Positions 18,353 to 26,928 of a DNA stretch of 64,000 bases are shown here, piece after piece. The DNA lies in assembly GCF_030344915.1 (NCBI RefSeq), contig NZ_CP128233.1, positions 2,108,001 through 2,172,000 of the forward strand, read 5' to 3'. This DNA comes from Neopusillimonas aromaticivorans. Lineage in GTDB: Bacteria > Pseudomonadota > Gammaproteobacteria > Burkholderiales > Burkholderiaceae_B. The translations under genes and the position numbers were made by a program. The notes beneath the pieces were generated by a model. The model saw nothing but the letters and a program-made list of their open reading frames with translations. It did no database searches and was not told the origin of the DNA. Numbering within the stretch: position 1 is the first letter of the stretch; every line of letters starts with the position of its first letter.

Positions 18353-18387
18353 TGCCCCGGCGGGTTTGCCTGCCGGGGCATTTTCTT
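18353..18387 (+). terminator. Intrinsic terminator after the 52-residue ORF
   Basis: TGCCCCGGC (18353-18361), 10-nt loop, GCCGGGGCA (18372-18380), then TTTTCTTT. It lies 36 bp beyond the small ORF and just past the 3' end of the convergent DUF3237 gene at 18394. Confidence 0.8.
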
Positions 18388-18393
18388 TCCCGG

Positions 18394-18844
18394 TTAGTTG
18401 ACGGCGTAGACCTGCAAATAGACGGCGTTCTTTTCGCGCCCGCCGGTGGCCAGGCCGAAGACGCCATTGAGCCAGGCTAGTTCTTTGTCGCTGGTTTTGA
18501 AGCGCATGAATTCGCGAAAGTAGTATTCGTCGGGGGCCACCGCTTCGCCGCGTGCCATGCGAGCCATCACTTCCGGGGGCCGTGGCGCATGCCTTGGCCC
18601 GTCAGGTGAATGAGGGCGCCATTGTCAGCTTGCATCAGGCAGCGCACTTCAAGCTCCATGACGCCGTCGTCACGCAGTGTTTGCCAGTCGCCGCCCCCAT
18701 TAAGAATTTTTCCGCTGAGTTTTTCGCCTTCGAAGGTGCCGCCCAGAATCCGCACGATCCGCAGGTGGCCGGCGTCGCTTTTGCCGAAGTCCAGGATGTC
18801 ATCGAGTTGGGCGTAGATTTTGAAGAGGGGTCGAGTTTGATCAC
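18394..18844 (-). CDS. DUF3237 family protein, two frameshifts
   Basis: About 150 residues once two bases are restored, one in G4 at 18827-18830 and one in G5 at 18575-18579 (plus-strand letters). The product begins at a GTG preceded by AAGGAG. Its core is RILGGTFEGEKLSGKILNGG, followed by a DWQTLRDDGVMELEVRCLM beta-barrel strand pair and, after the second repair, RGEAVAPDEYYFREFMRF. These are the conserved blocks of DUF3237. The function is unknown: the family is a small soluble barrel found beside aromatic and steroid catabolism genes. It stands alone here. Confidence 0.75.
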
Positions 18845-18952
18845 GGTGTCTCCTTTTTCGAATTGTGGGTCGGGTTATTTTGATGATGATAATTCGGCTT
18901 CTGTTCTAAAGGAAGGGGCTTGGCTTCGGTGATGCTGTGTTGGCCCAGGGCA

Positions 18953-19173
18953 GGGTGCGGGGGACGGGGGTGTGCCTGTTCCGGCCTCGCACGGCCTCTT
19001 CGGGGCTGCCCGTTGTCCGGGCCGGCAGCGGGGCGGGCGCTAAACTCGCGGAATCAGCCAGCCCCCGGCTGGCTGAAAGCGCCCGCTCGGACACCGCGCC
19101 CTTGTCTCCCCGCCTCCGGCCCGGACAACGGCGTGCTCGAAGCCTGCACCGGCACACCCCCGTCCCCGCACCC
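18953..19173. repeat. 221-bp GC-rich nested palindrome
   Basis: Three nested inverted repeats share one centre near 19064. The outer arms 18953-18976 and 19151-19173 match over 23 bases with one extra G. The middle arms 19012-19033 and 19108-19129 match in 20 of 22 bases. The inner arms 19033-19041/19078-19086 and 19054-19063/19067-19076 (TCAGCCAGCC, loop CCC) are perfect. The whole could fold into a single long cruciform or RNA hairpin. It lies between the divergent DUF3237 and trhO genes. It has no ORF, no obvious target duplication and no T run, so it looks like a dispersed palindromic element, not a terminator. Confidence 0.75.
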
Positions 19174-19219
19174 GGGGTAAAATCAAAAATTGCGGTTCAA
19201 CTTTTCCTTTTATATCGAT

Positions 19220-20220
19220 ATGGCTCAATTTCTGGTTGCTGCACTTTATAAATTCGTTCGTCTCGACAACTACCGCGAGATGCAGGCGCCGTTGCTTGAA
19301 ACGTGCCAGAAGAACGATGTCACGGGTACGCTGTTGCTGGCGCAGGAAGGCATCAACGGTACGATTGCCGGGCCTGAGGCCGGTATTCGGGCGGTGCTGG
19401 CCTGGTTGCATGCCGACCCGCGCCTGGCGACGCTAACGCACAAAGAATCGTGGGCCGACAAGCAGCCGTTTTATCGCATGAAGGTCAAGCTCAAGCGCGA
19501 GATCGTGACCATGGGTATTCCCAACGTCGAGGCCGAGACTCGTGCCGGGAAGTACGTCAAGCCCGAAGAGTGGAACCAGCTGATTACTGATCCTGATGTG
19601 GTCCTGGTCGATACGCGCAACGACTACGAGGTGGCCATTGGTACGTTCAAGGGGGCGGTCAACCCTGAAACGACATGTTTTACCCAGTTCCCTGAATGGG
19701 TCAAGCAACAGTCGGCAGAAGGCGGTGTGCTGCGTCAAAAGAAAAAGTGGCCATGTTTTGCACGGGTGGCATCCGGTGCGAGAAGTCAACGGCGTATTTG
19801 CGCTCGCAGGGTTTTGACGAGGTCTATCATCTGGAAGGCGGTATTCTGAAGTATCTGGAAACGGTGCCCGAAGAACAAAGTCTCTGGGATGGCGAGTGCT
19901 TTGTGTTTGACGAGCGCGTGTCGGTGGTGCACGGGCTGGATCAGGGCAAGTATGAACTGTGCCGCGCCTGTCGTTTCCCGCTTTCTGCCCAAGACAAGCA
20001 GTCGCCACATTTCGAGCAGGGCGTCAGCTGTCCGCATTGCCATGACAAGCATACAGACGAACAGAAAGCGCGTTACCGCGAGCGTCAAAGGCAAACGGAA
20101 CTGGCGCAACAGCGTCACGAGCGTCACATTGGTGCCCAACTCGAAGCCCAGAAGGCCGCCAAGGCTGCTGCCAAAGAAAAGGCCCGGCAGGCAGCGCTGG
20201 CGGGCCAGAAGGGTAAATGA
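19220..20220 (+). CDS. trhO: tRNA uridine(34) hydroxylase TrhO (rhodanese-like, YceA), one frameshift
   Basis: About 334 residues. The N-terminal acylphosphatase-like domain (MAQFLVAALYKFVRLDNY, GTLLLAQEGINGTIAG) is followed by a rhodanese domain with the active-site loop CTGGIRCEK, and a C-terminal Cys-rich part (CRACRFPLSAQDK ... CPHCHDKHTDEQKARY). The enzyme family makes 5-hydroxyuridine at the tRNA wobble position. One A is missing from AAAA at 19737-19740. Restoring it joins LRQK to EKVAMFCTGGIR. The start at 19220 (MAQF) matches homologues. The stop overlaps the next gene (ATGA at 20217-20220). Confidence 0.9.
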
Positions 20221-20963
20221 CGACCGGGGCTTTGCCTTTACCGGAATACGCCAGTCACGCCACGGCGCGGCCTGTGCTGTATTCGTTTCGACGTTGTCCG
20301 TACGCCATGCGCGCCCGTTTGGCCATCACCGTCAGTGGTGTGCAATGTGAACTGCGTGAAATTGTCTTGCGCGACAAGCCTGATGCCATGTTGCGGGCAT
20401 CGCCCAAGGGTACTGTACCGGTTCTGGTAGATACCGATGACACCGTTATCGATCAAAGTCTGGACATCATGGTGTGGGCATTGCGACAGCATGACCCGCA
20501 GGGGTGGTTGAGGCCTGGGGTGTTGGAAAGTGGTGCTGCTGTGACTGGCGGTGCGCAGGAGGGTGATGGGCTGTCCGGCATGCTGGCGCTGGTTCAGCAC
20601 TGTGATACGCAGTTCAAGCCGCATCTTGACCGCTATAAATACCCGCAACGTTACGAAAATGCCGGGCCTGCCGAGGCGCATCGGCAGTTGGCGCTTGACT
20701 GGTTGACGGGGTTGGAAGCGCGGTTGGCCACGTCAGCATGGCTGTTCGGTGCAACCCCTGCACTGGCCGACATGGCGATAGCACCGTTTGTGCGGCAATA
20801 CGCCAGTGTTGATGTGGACTGGTTCCAGTCGCAGCCTGTGCCTGGCGTTCAACGCTGGTTGTCGGCGTTTCTGGCGCTGCCATTATTCGCTACGGTGATG
20901 CAGAAGTATCCGGTGTGGAAAAGCGGGGAAGCAGGTATTTTGTTTCCGGGCTACGCTGACTGA
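20217..20963 (+). CDS. Glutathione S-transferase-like protein
   Basis: Intact 248-residue protein with an N-terminal thioredoxin-like domain (YSFRRCPYAMRARLAI, ASPKGTVPVLVD, IDQSLDIMVWAL) and an all-helical C-terminal GST domain. The CPYA motif resembles glutaredoxin-2/omega-class GSTs, where the Cys is catalytic. It is translationally coupled to trhO. The substrate is unknown. Confidence 0.82.
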   Translation: MTTGALPLPEYASHATARPVLYSFRRCPYAMRARLAITVSGVQCELREIVLRDKPDAMLRASPKGTVPVLVDTDDTVIDQSLDIMVWALRQHDPQGWLRPGVLESGAAVTGGAQEGDGLSGMLALVQHCDTQFKPHLDRYKYPQRYENAGPAEAHRQLALDWLTGLEARLATSAWLFGATPALADMAIAPFVRQYASVDVDWFQSQPVPGVQRWLSAFLALPLFATVMQKYPVWKSGEAGILFPGYAD

Positions 20964-20992
20964 ATCAAGTTACCGTCCGTAGGATTTATTTT

Positions 20993-22195
20993 TCAGCTCC
21001 TCCTTTGCAGCCTCACCCAACTCAGGGCGAGGCATATCATTGCAAAGCCAAGCAAAAGTCCAATTCGGGCAAGCATGAACCCGGTTTCCGGCACCCCCAG
21101 AAAAACGGTTTGTATGCCATCAAGTGCCCACCCCATGGGTGACCATTCCGATATTGTCTGTAGCCCGGGCGGCATGAGCATGCGGGGCACCATGACGCCT
21201 GCAATTGCAGCAAGAATTACATTTATGCCGCTGCCGAGAGCTGCGGCATGGTCGAAAGTGCGGGTAAAGGCCGCGATCAGCAATGCCAGGGATACCGCTG
21301 CTGCACTGATGGCGAGAGTCATGCCGGTAAACCAAGGAAGGGAAATATCCAGAGAAAGGCCCTCTGTTCCCAGCAAAGGCAATAAAACGCCTCCAACGAT
21401 CAGCATGAAGGCGAGTTGTATCCAGTTCAGAATCATGAAGGCGAATAGCTTTCCACCGAGAATGACAGTGTGGGAAACACCAAAAGTTCTAAGCCTGTCC
21501 AAAGTCCTGTCATTGCGTTCCTGGATGAGCACGCCGGCAATTGGAATCACAACAAAGAACATGCCGAATATCAGCCATGCCGGTACTGTTTGCTGTACCG
21601 CTGTCATGGGTCTTCCCGAGTCAATCTCGTAAAGGTAGCGAATATCCGGGGTGTTACCGGTATCAAGTAACTTGCTTATATCGGTTTGTCCCGCCATCAT
21701 GCCGGCAAACGGCCCAGCGGTCGCCAGCTTCATTTTTAAATTGACCTGCATCACAGATAAGGTCAGTTCAGCGCGCAGGCGTGCGGCAGCTGCGGGCTGG
21801 GTTTTGTGGTTTAACCAGATTTCAATTTGTTTGCTGTCCGGGATACCGTCAGGACCTAGCCAGGTGGTCAGGACGAGCACACCCGACTGTACGTCACCTG
21901 ATGCAATTGCATGGCGTAAAGTGTCACGAGAGGTGTAAGACGAACCACCGTATTTATCGAACCATTCTTGCATCCATCGCTTGGCCTGTGGGCTGTCATT
22001 CTCAAGCAACCATCCGGTCTTGGGCATGTCGATCTGGGTCGTTAACGTGTTTTTGAGCGTAAACGACATGACGAGGACGAAAATTGCGGGCATCAGGAAA
22101 AGTACGGCCAGCCCGTGCGGATTACGGAGCAACAGCGTCCATTCTTTTTTGGCGATGACCAGGGTTTGATGCAGGTAATGGTTAATTTTGGCCAT
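20993..22195 (-). CDS. ABC-2 type transporter permease of the aryl-polyene-like cluster
   Basis: Intact 400-residue membrane protein: one N-terminal helix (LAVLFLMPAIFVLVMSFTLK), a large periplasmic domain (about residues 45-210), then five or six helices (AWLIFGMFFVVIPIAGVLIQ onwards, with the ERNDRTLDRLRTFGV loop typical of ABC-2 permeases such as YhhJ/DrrB). It is the last gene of the 15-gene minus-strand operon and sits 11 bp after the ATPase gene. Together they probably export the finished lipid or its precursor. Canonical aryl polyene clusters carry an MMPL exporter instead, which I do not see here. Confidence 0.82.
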   Translation of the reverse strand: MAKINHYLHQTLVIAKKEWTLLLRNPHGLAVLFLMPAIFVLVMSFTLKNTLTTQIDMPKTGWLLENDSPQAKRWMQEWFDKYGGSSYTSRDTLRHAIASGDVQSGVLVLTTWLGPDGIPDSKQIEIWLNHKTQPAAAARLRAELTLSVMQVNLKMKLATAGPFAGMMAGQTDISKLLDTGNTPDIRYLYEIDSGRPMTAVQQTVPAWLIFGMFFVVIPIAGVLIQERNDRTLDRLRTFGVSHTVILGGKLFAFMILNWIQLAFMLIVGGVLLPLLGTEGLSLDISLPWFTGMTLAISAAAVSLALLIAAFTRTFDHAAALGSGINVILAAIAGVMVPRMLMPPGLQTISEWSPMGWALDGIQTVFLGVPETGFMLARIGLLLGFAMICLALSWVRLQRRS

Positions 22196-22206
22196 GAGTA
22201 AAGAGT

Positions 22207-22946
22207 TCAGTCGCGCAAAGATCTGTCTGTGTAATGAATGAACAATGCTTCCAGATCCTGGAATGGGGGCCGGCCGTCAGTGGGTGTCAACAGTGCTGAA
22301 AGACTGCCGCTGGCGAGTACGGAACCTTGGTTCATCAAGACAATATTGGTACACAGAGCGCTGACTTCTTCCATGTAGTGTGTGGCATAAAGTACAGCGC
22401 ATCCATCAGCCAGACGCTTTTTGACTACAGCGAGCAGCAAGGCGCGTGACTGCGGGTCGACGCCAACAGTTGGTTCGTCAAGAAGCAGAATATCCGGGTT
22501 TTGCAACAGTGCAATTGCCAAGTTTAGTTTGCGACGAATCCCGCCCGAACATTGCTCAGCCCTCTTGTCGAGGAATGGTTCCAGCAGGCAGTCCTTTATG
22601 GCCTGCCTTATCCGGGTGTCTGCGTCGCGTTTTGGAAGATTCAAAATTCCGCCGAAGAATTCCAGGTTCTCCCGGCAAGTCAGTTGTGGATAAAAAGCAT
22701 AATCTTGAGGAACCAGCGCAAGGCTTGGAGGAGGGCTGCCGGGTCGTTGAACCCTTCCAGATTGTGGTTTTTTAAACCAGTCAAAATATCAATAAGGGTT
22801 GACTTTCCGCACCCGTTTGGTCCCAGCAGCCCTGTCGCCTCGCCGCGCCGTAAAGCGAGGCTGATATTGCGAAGTGTTGGCGCCGGGTGTCCCGGATAGT
22901 GGTAGCTGATACGGTCAGCAATAAGTGCTGGTCGTCGTTCATTCAT
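22207..22946 (-). CDS. ABC transporter ATP-binding protein, one frameshift
   Basis: About 246 residues with all nucleotide-binding motifs: Walker A GLLGPNGCGKSTLID, Q-loop LVPQDYAFYPQLT, signature CSGGIRRKLNLA, Walker B DILLLDEPTVGVD and the switch His in YATHYMEEV. The run T6 at 22768-22773 (plus strand) is one base short. Restoring it joins DILTGL to KKPQSGRVQRPGS. Its start overlaps the stop of the glycosyltransferase gene (22943-22946), so it is coupled into the lipid cluster and powers the adjacent ABC-2 permease. Confidence 0.85.
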
Positions 22947-23755
22947 GATGGCGATGAGGATTGTTGATCAGGCTTTGTCGCGGGCTGGATTGGGTCAATG
23001 ATCGGCGCTGGTTTTAAAGAATTGAGCAGTCCCAGAGGCGACATTCCACGTTGCAATAGTTTGCTGGCGACCATCAGGATGATTTTTGTAATATCAATGA
23101 CCGGGCGAAAATGGCTTGGCCGCGCATGTCTGGGATAATGTCCAGGAATGGAAATGGCCAAGGTTCGAGTGCCCGCGCGAGCCGCTTCGATCAATACTTC
23201 GCTTTCAAAAGTGAAACGGCTGCTCTTGACCTTGCCACGCAAGATCAATTCAATGACTGGGGCAGGGTAAACTCGAAAACCTGATTGTGTGTCTGCAATG
23301 GCGTGGCCAGCCGCCCATGAAATCCAGAAGCAGGCGATACGATTCGCATGGTAGCGCGCTCTGGGGAAGTGCTTTTGATCATGCAGCCTTGCTCCGATAA
23401 TCAGGTGGTCGGGGCGAGCGCGCCACAGTGCCAACAATCGTTTGGCATCCGTAGGGTCGTGCTGGCCGTCGCCGTCCATTGTGATGACTGCCGCGGCGCC
23501 TTGTGACGCGGCGTAGGTGAAGGCGTTTTTCAGGCTGGCGGCCTTCCCTTTATTGGTAGTGTGTGAAAGCAGTTTCACCGGTAAGCCGTAAAGCTGTTGT
23601 GCTGTACCGTCGGTTGAACAGTCGTCTACAACAATGACACGAGGGCACATTTCAAGAAGGGCTTCGACCAGTTGGCGTATAGTGGTCGCCTCGTTGAAGG
23701 CAGGAATGACGCACCAGACATCATTCCAAAGTGATTCAGTGGTCTGGCTCAGCAC
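22943..23755 (-). CDS. Family 2 glycosyltransferase (DPM1/DPG-synthase-like)
   Basis: Intact 270-residue GT-A glycosyltransferase: VWCVIPAFNEATTIRQLVEA, the nucleotide-binding VIVVDDCSTDGTA, AVITMDGDGQHDP (the DXD-like metal site), then DTQSGFRVYP and FESEVLIEAA. A hydrophobic stretch near the C-terminus (ITKIILMVASKLL) may anchor it to the membrane. A GT2 protein of this type is a regular member of aryl polyene clusters, where it is thought to attach a sugar or polyprenyl-linked headgroup. It overlaps the ketoreductase gene by seven bases. Confidence 0.85.
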   Translation of the reverse strand: MLSQTTESLWNDVWCVIPAFNEATTIRQLVEALLEMCPRVIVVDDCSTDGTAQQLYGLPVKLLSHTTNKGKAASLKNAFTYAASQGAAAVITMDGDGQHDPTDAKRLLALWRARPDHLIIGARLHDQKHFPRARYHANRIACFWISWAAGHAIADTQSGFRVYPAPVIELILRGKVKSSRFTFESEVLIEAARAGTRTLAISIPGHYPRHARPSHFRPVIDITKIILMVASKLLQRGMSPLGLLNSLKPAPIIDPIQPATKPDQQSSSPS

Positions 23756-24489
23756 ATGCCACCATTGATGCTGATGACTTGTCCGGTAATGTAGCTGGCT
23801 TCTTCAGAGGCAAGAAACGCGACTAAAGCAGCAACTTCTTCAGGGCGTCCGCTGCGACCGACCGGGACCAGTTGCTGAATTTTTTCTTTTGGAAAAAGCC
23901 CGAGTGACATTGGGGTTTCGATTATGCCCGGTGCAACCACATTCACGGTGACACCGCGATTGGCGACTTCGAGGGCCAGGGATTTTGAGGCGCCATGAAT
24001 CCCTGCCTTGGCCGCAGCGTAATTGGCTTGTCCGCGGTTACCACTTATGGCAGCGACAGAGCTTATATTGATGATACGGCCCCAGCGTGTGCGGACCATT
24101 GGTAACAGCAGGGGCTGGGTTACCCTGAACATGCCGTGCAAATTTGTGTCAATAACGGAGTGCCACTGGGTTGTACCCATTCCAGCCATCAGCCCATCGT
24201 CGTGTGTTCCCGCATTGTTTACAAGAATCTGGATGGGCCCATCCTCAAGAACTCGTGTGACTGCAGCCGAGGTTTCAGCCTCGTCATTTAAATCAAATCT
24301 CACGGCTTCTGCTGAGCCCCCACCTTGCGAAATTTCGTCGGCCAGGAGCCGGGCTGGTTCAAAATTACGGTTCGAATGAATGATCACGTGTACGTTATTT
24401 TTCGCAAGTGCACGGCAAACAGCGGCACCAATTTCGCCGCTTCCTCCTGTAATAAGCGCACGTTTCAAAGAGGTTTTTTCAGTAGTCAT
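23749..24489 (-). CDS. 3-oxoacyl-ACP reductase (FabG/ApeQ-like)
   Basis: Intact 246-residue short-chain dehydrogenase. Cofactor motif ALITGGSGEIGAAVCRAL, NNAG at ILVNNAGTHDDG, and the catalytic Ser-Tyr-Lys set in INISSVAAISGNRGQANYAAAKAG. In the cluster it would reduce the 3-keto group formed by the ketosynthase so that the hotdog dehydratases can make each double bond. The start at 24489 overlaps the preceding dehydratase stop (ATGA at 24486-24489), and a second in-frame start at 24546 would run into that gene. Confidence 0.88.
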   Translation of the reverse strand: MTTEKTSLKRALITGGSGEIGAAVCRALAKNNVHVIIHSNRNFEPARLLADEISQGGGSAEAVRFDLNDEAETSAAVTRVLEDGPIQILVNNAGTHDDGLMAGMGTTQWHSVIDTNLHGMFRVTQPLLLPMVRTRWGRIINISSVAAISGNRGQANYAAAKAGIHGASKSLALEVANRGVTVNVVAPGIIETPMSLGLFPKEKIQQLVPVGRSGRPEEVAALVAFLASEEASYITGQVISINGGMC

Positions 24490-24924
24490 GCCTGAACTAT
24501 ATATGTATCGGTAAATGCGATCATCAGGCTCCCCTGTGCGAGGCAACGCAGCGAAGTGTTTACCTTGAACTTGTAAAGGCAGCCGTGGTCAGTGCTGCCC
24601 AACCGTTGAGCAAAGATTGTCAAAGGGCCGTCATCGATTGAAAGTGCCTGAGTTTCCAGTTCTGTGTTGGTTATTTTTACCAAAAGCCTGGTCTTGACTG
24701 GCCTGCGTTATCAAGCAGGGCACCATGAATCGCACAGGCTTGAGCCGCGTACTCAATGGCAACCATGGATGGTATTTCGCTGTTCTGTGCCAGGGGTGGT
24801 TGTTGTGGTCAACCTGGGCGCAGCAACGTATGGTTTCCGGGCTATGGTCGATGATCTGGTCGATCAGGCACATCAATCCCTTATGGGGCACCAGCGAAGC
24901 AATGTTATGCGGGACAGTTGGCAT
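24486..24924 (-). CDS. Hotdog-fold 3-hydroxyacyl-ACP dehydratase (ApeP-like), two frameshifts
   Basis: About 146 residues after adding one base in G4 at 24793-24796 and one in A4 at 24682-24685 (plus strand). N-terminus MPTVPHNIASLVPHKGLMCL matches ApeP, with the catalytic His in LVPHKG. After repair the second conserved block reads IPSMVAIEYAAQACAIHGAL, where the acidic residue (Glu) completes the dehydratase pair. The last segment is FLVKITNTELETQALSIDDG. It is the second dehydratase of this cluster. It lies 2 bp after the ketosynthase-like gene and overlaps fabG. Confidence 0.8.
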
Positions 24925-24926
24925 GT

Positions 24927-25733
24927 TCACCGGGTAGAGTCCGTTTGACAGGTGAGTGACAGCGTTTGTTTGCCAAGTTTCAGACGAACAGGCTGTGTTG
25001 AACGGGTGGCAATGCACCCGAGCACAGAGAACCCGTATGCGGCGCTCTGGTGTTGCCATTCGGAGGGCAACCAGTCGGGGAAATGGTCGGGTTGTTCGTC
25101 AAGCGAAAGTTTGGCATGGATCTTCGCCAGCGGCGGCGTGTCAGTATCTCGTGTGCTGACCACCAACGCGCATGCGGTTGCCTGATGTATAGGCAGTTGC
25201 TCGAGCATTGGGCCTGTCATTGCAGGGTCAAAGCATACCAGGAGCACCGGCTCATTCAGTGCTAGGGCTTCTGTCAGCGCACATAACAGGCCGGCCGCAA
25301 AGCTGTCTTTGCCTTGACTTATAACCGTAGAGGGCTGGTGGTTCTTATAGGCAATCGAGAAATAACCGGCAGCGGCGTTGTGAACTGAGTTTGGAAATAC
25401 AAGTGGTGAAATTTCGCGTGTTGTCGCCAGTGTTTCCAGCATGCGCTGTGAAATCTCGCCCGTACCATCGTTCGTCGCAAAGATTGAGCGCAATGAGCTG
25501 ACAGGTTGCCCGGTTTGTGTTTCCAGCTCATGCAGGCAAGCCAAGACCAGTCTTACGGCTTGACTCGCGCGTCTTCGTTCGTTGGCGGGCAACTTGGCCG
25601 GTGCGGGCAATTGCAACGGCATTTGTGCGTGTATCGGTAGACGGGTGCGAGCGGTATGGAACAGAGCGTCCAAATTGGGTAGGTCCGGAGTAAGTACGCT
25701 TGCCGCCTGCAGGTAGAAAGTTGTTTCAAACAT
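24927..25733 (-). CDS. Beta-ketoacyl synthase-like partner (chain-length-factor/ApeC-like)
   Basis: Intact 268-residue protein matching the N-terminal-thiolase-like domain found in aryl polyene clusters. It has SSLRSIFATNDGTGEISQRM, FPNSVHNAAAGYFSIAYKNH and then VISQGKDSFAAGLLCALTEA. At the place where a ketosynthase has its active-site Cys (usually ACSS or ACAS), this protein has SQGKDS, so it should not form an acyl-enzyme. ApeC is known to pair with the ketosynthase ApeO as a chain-length factor. The adjacent true ketosynthase at 25735 fits that pairing. Confidence 0.78.
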   Translation of the reverse strand: MFETTFYLQAASVLTPDLPNLDALFHTARTRLPIHAQMPLQLPAPAKLPANERRRASQAVRLVLACLHELETQTGQPVSSLRSIFATNDGTGEISQRMLETLATTREISPLVFPNSVHNAAAGYFSIAYKNHQPSTVISQGKDSFAAGLLCALTEALALNEPVLLVCFDPAMTGPMLEQLPIHQATACALVVSTRDTDTPPLAKIHAKLSLDEQPDHFPDWLPSEWQHQSAAYGFSVLGCIATRSTQPVRLKLGKQTLSLTCQTDSTR

Positions 25734-25734
25734 T

Positions 25735-26918
25735 TCAGGCCCCTTGTCCGAAGATCAACGAACAATTGGTGCCACCAAAGCCAAAGTTATTTGTCATTGC
25801 GCGTCGGATGCGTGCAGGCACTGCTTTGGTTACGAAATTGAGGTCGATGTCATCGTCCGTTTGCCCCAGTTCCGTAAACGGGGGCAGTACTTGTCGACGT
25901 AAGGCTTCTATTGTGACGACAGCCTCGGTAATGCCCGCCGCTCCAAGCGTATGGCCAGTAGCCCCCTTGGTTGAGGACACCGGTGTGTCTTGGTTACCAA
26001 AGACATGCTTTAGCGCTATCGCCTCGGCACGGTCATTAGACTGGGTGGCGGTGCCATGGGCATTGATATAGTCAATATCGTTTGCGGTAATTCCTGCGTG
26101 TTTTAATGCCTGATTGATGGCGTTTATGGCACCGGAGCCCTCCGGGTCTGGTGTGGTGATGTGGTGGGCATCACTTGATTCGCCCCCACCCAAAAAATGA
26201 CGTCACTGTCTTCACGAGTGAGTAACGCGAAGCCCGCAGCTTCACCGATCGAGATGCCGTTTCTGCGGCGATCGAAAGGACGGCAGGCTGTGTCTGAAAG
26301 CAATTGCAGCGCATTAAAACCATGTAATGTCGACAGACAGAGGCTGTCGGCACCGCCGACCAGAACAGCGTCAGCGACCCCGGTAGCGAGCCACTTTTGC
26401 GCAATCAAAAATACTTTTGCACTGGAGGCGCAAGCAGAGGCGATGCCAATAGATGGGCCGGTCAGCCCGACGGCGTCGCTGACAAACTGACACAGGCTTT
26501 CAACGCTGTGAGTGTCATTGAAATTGAAGCTTGCAGGCCATTGGCCCGTGGCAATTCGTTCGGCGTATGCTGTTTCTGTCGATTGGATGCCCGAAGTGCT
26601 TGTACCCATGACAAGCGCCACGCGGTCTGTGCCGTATTTAGAGTATTCAGCGTCAAGGGCGTTTTGCAGTAACGGATCTTGCAGGGCTGACCATACGAGC
26701 CGATGGTTGCGGCATTCGTATTTGGTCAGGTGTTTGGGTATTGAAAACCGCTCAACGTCGGGGTGTCGTCCGATCCAGCAATCGAGATCGCACCACTCAA
26801 GGTCGTTGGGCCGCAGACCGGAGCGATGGTTGATCATCGCATTCCACAAATCGGCAACCCCAACCCCTAATGAGTGGGTCAGGCTGACAGCCGCAATTCC
26901 GGAAGGTTTCAGCAACAT
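25735..26918 (-). CDS. Beta-ketoacyl-ACP synthase II type (ApeO/FabF-like), one frameshift
   Basis: About 394 residues. Active-site Cys in IGIASACASSAKVFL, then His in INAHGTATQSND and His in STKGATGHTLGAAG: the complete Cys-His-His triad of elongating condensing enzymes. A C-terminal NNFGFGGTNCSLIF block closes the fold. One T is missing from the A6 run (plus strand) at 26192-26197. Restoring it joins REDSDVIF to LGGGESSDAHHITT. The start at 26918 (MLLKPSGIAAVSLTHSLG) is the conserved one; 26981 is an in-frame alternative overlapping the methyltransferase. Condenses malonyl-ACP onto the starter or growing polyene. Confidence 0.85.
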
Positions 26919-26928
26919 GGGGGTAAGG

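Noticed and set aside
18953..19173. Reading the 221-bp palindrome as an ordinary terminator
   Set aside because: Far longer than a terminator, lies between divergent genes and has no T run on either side.
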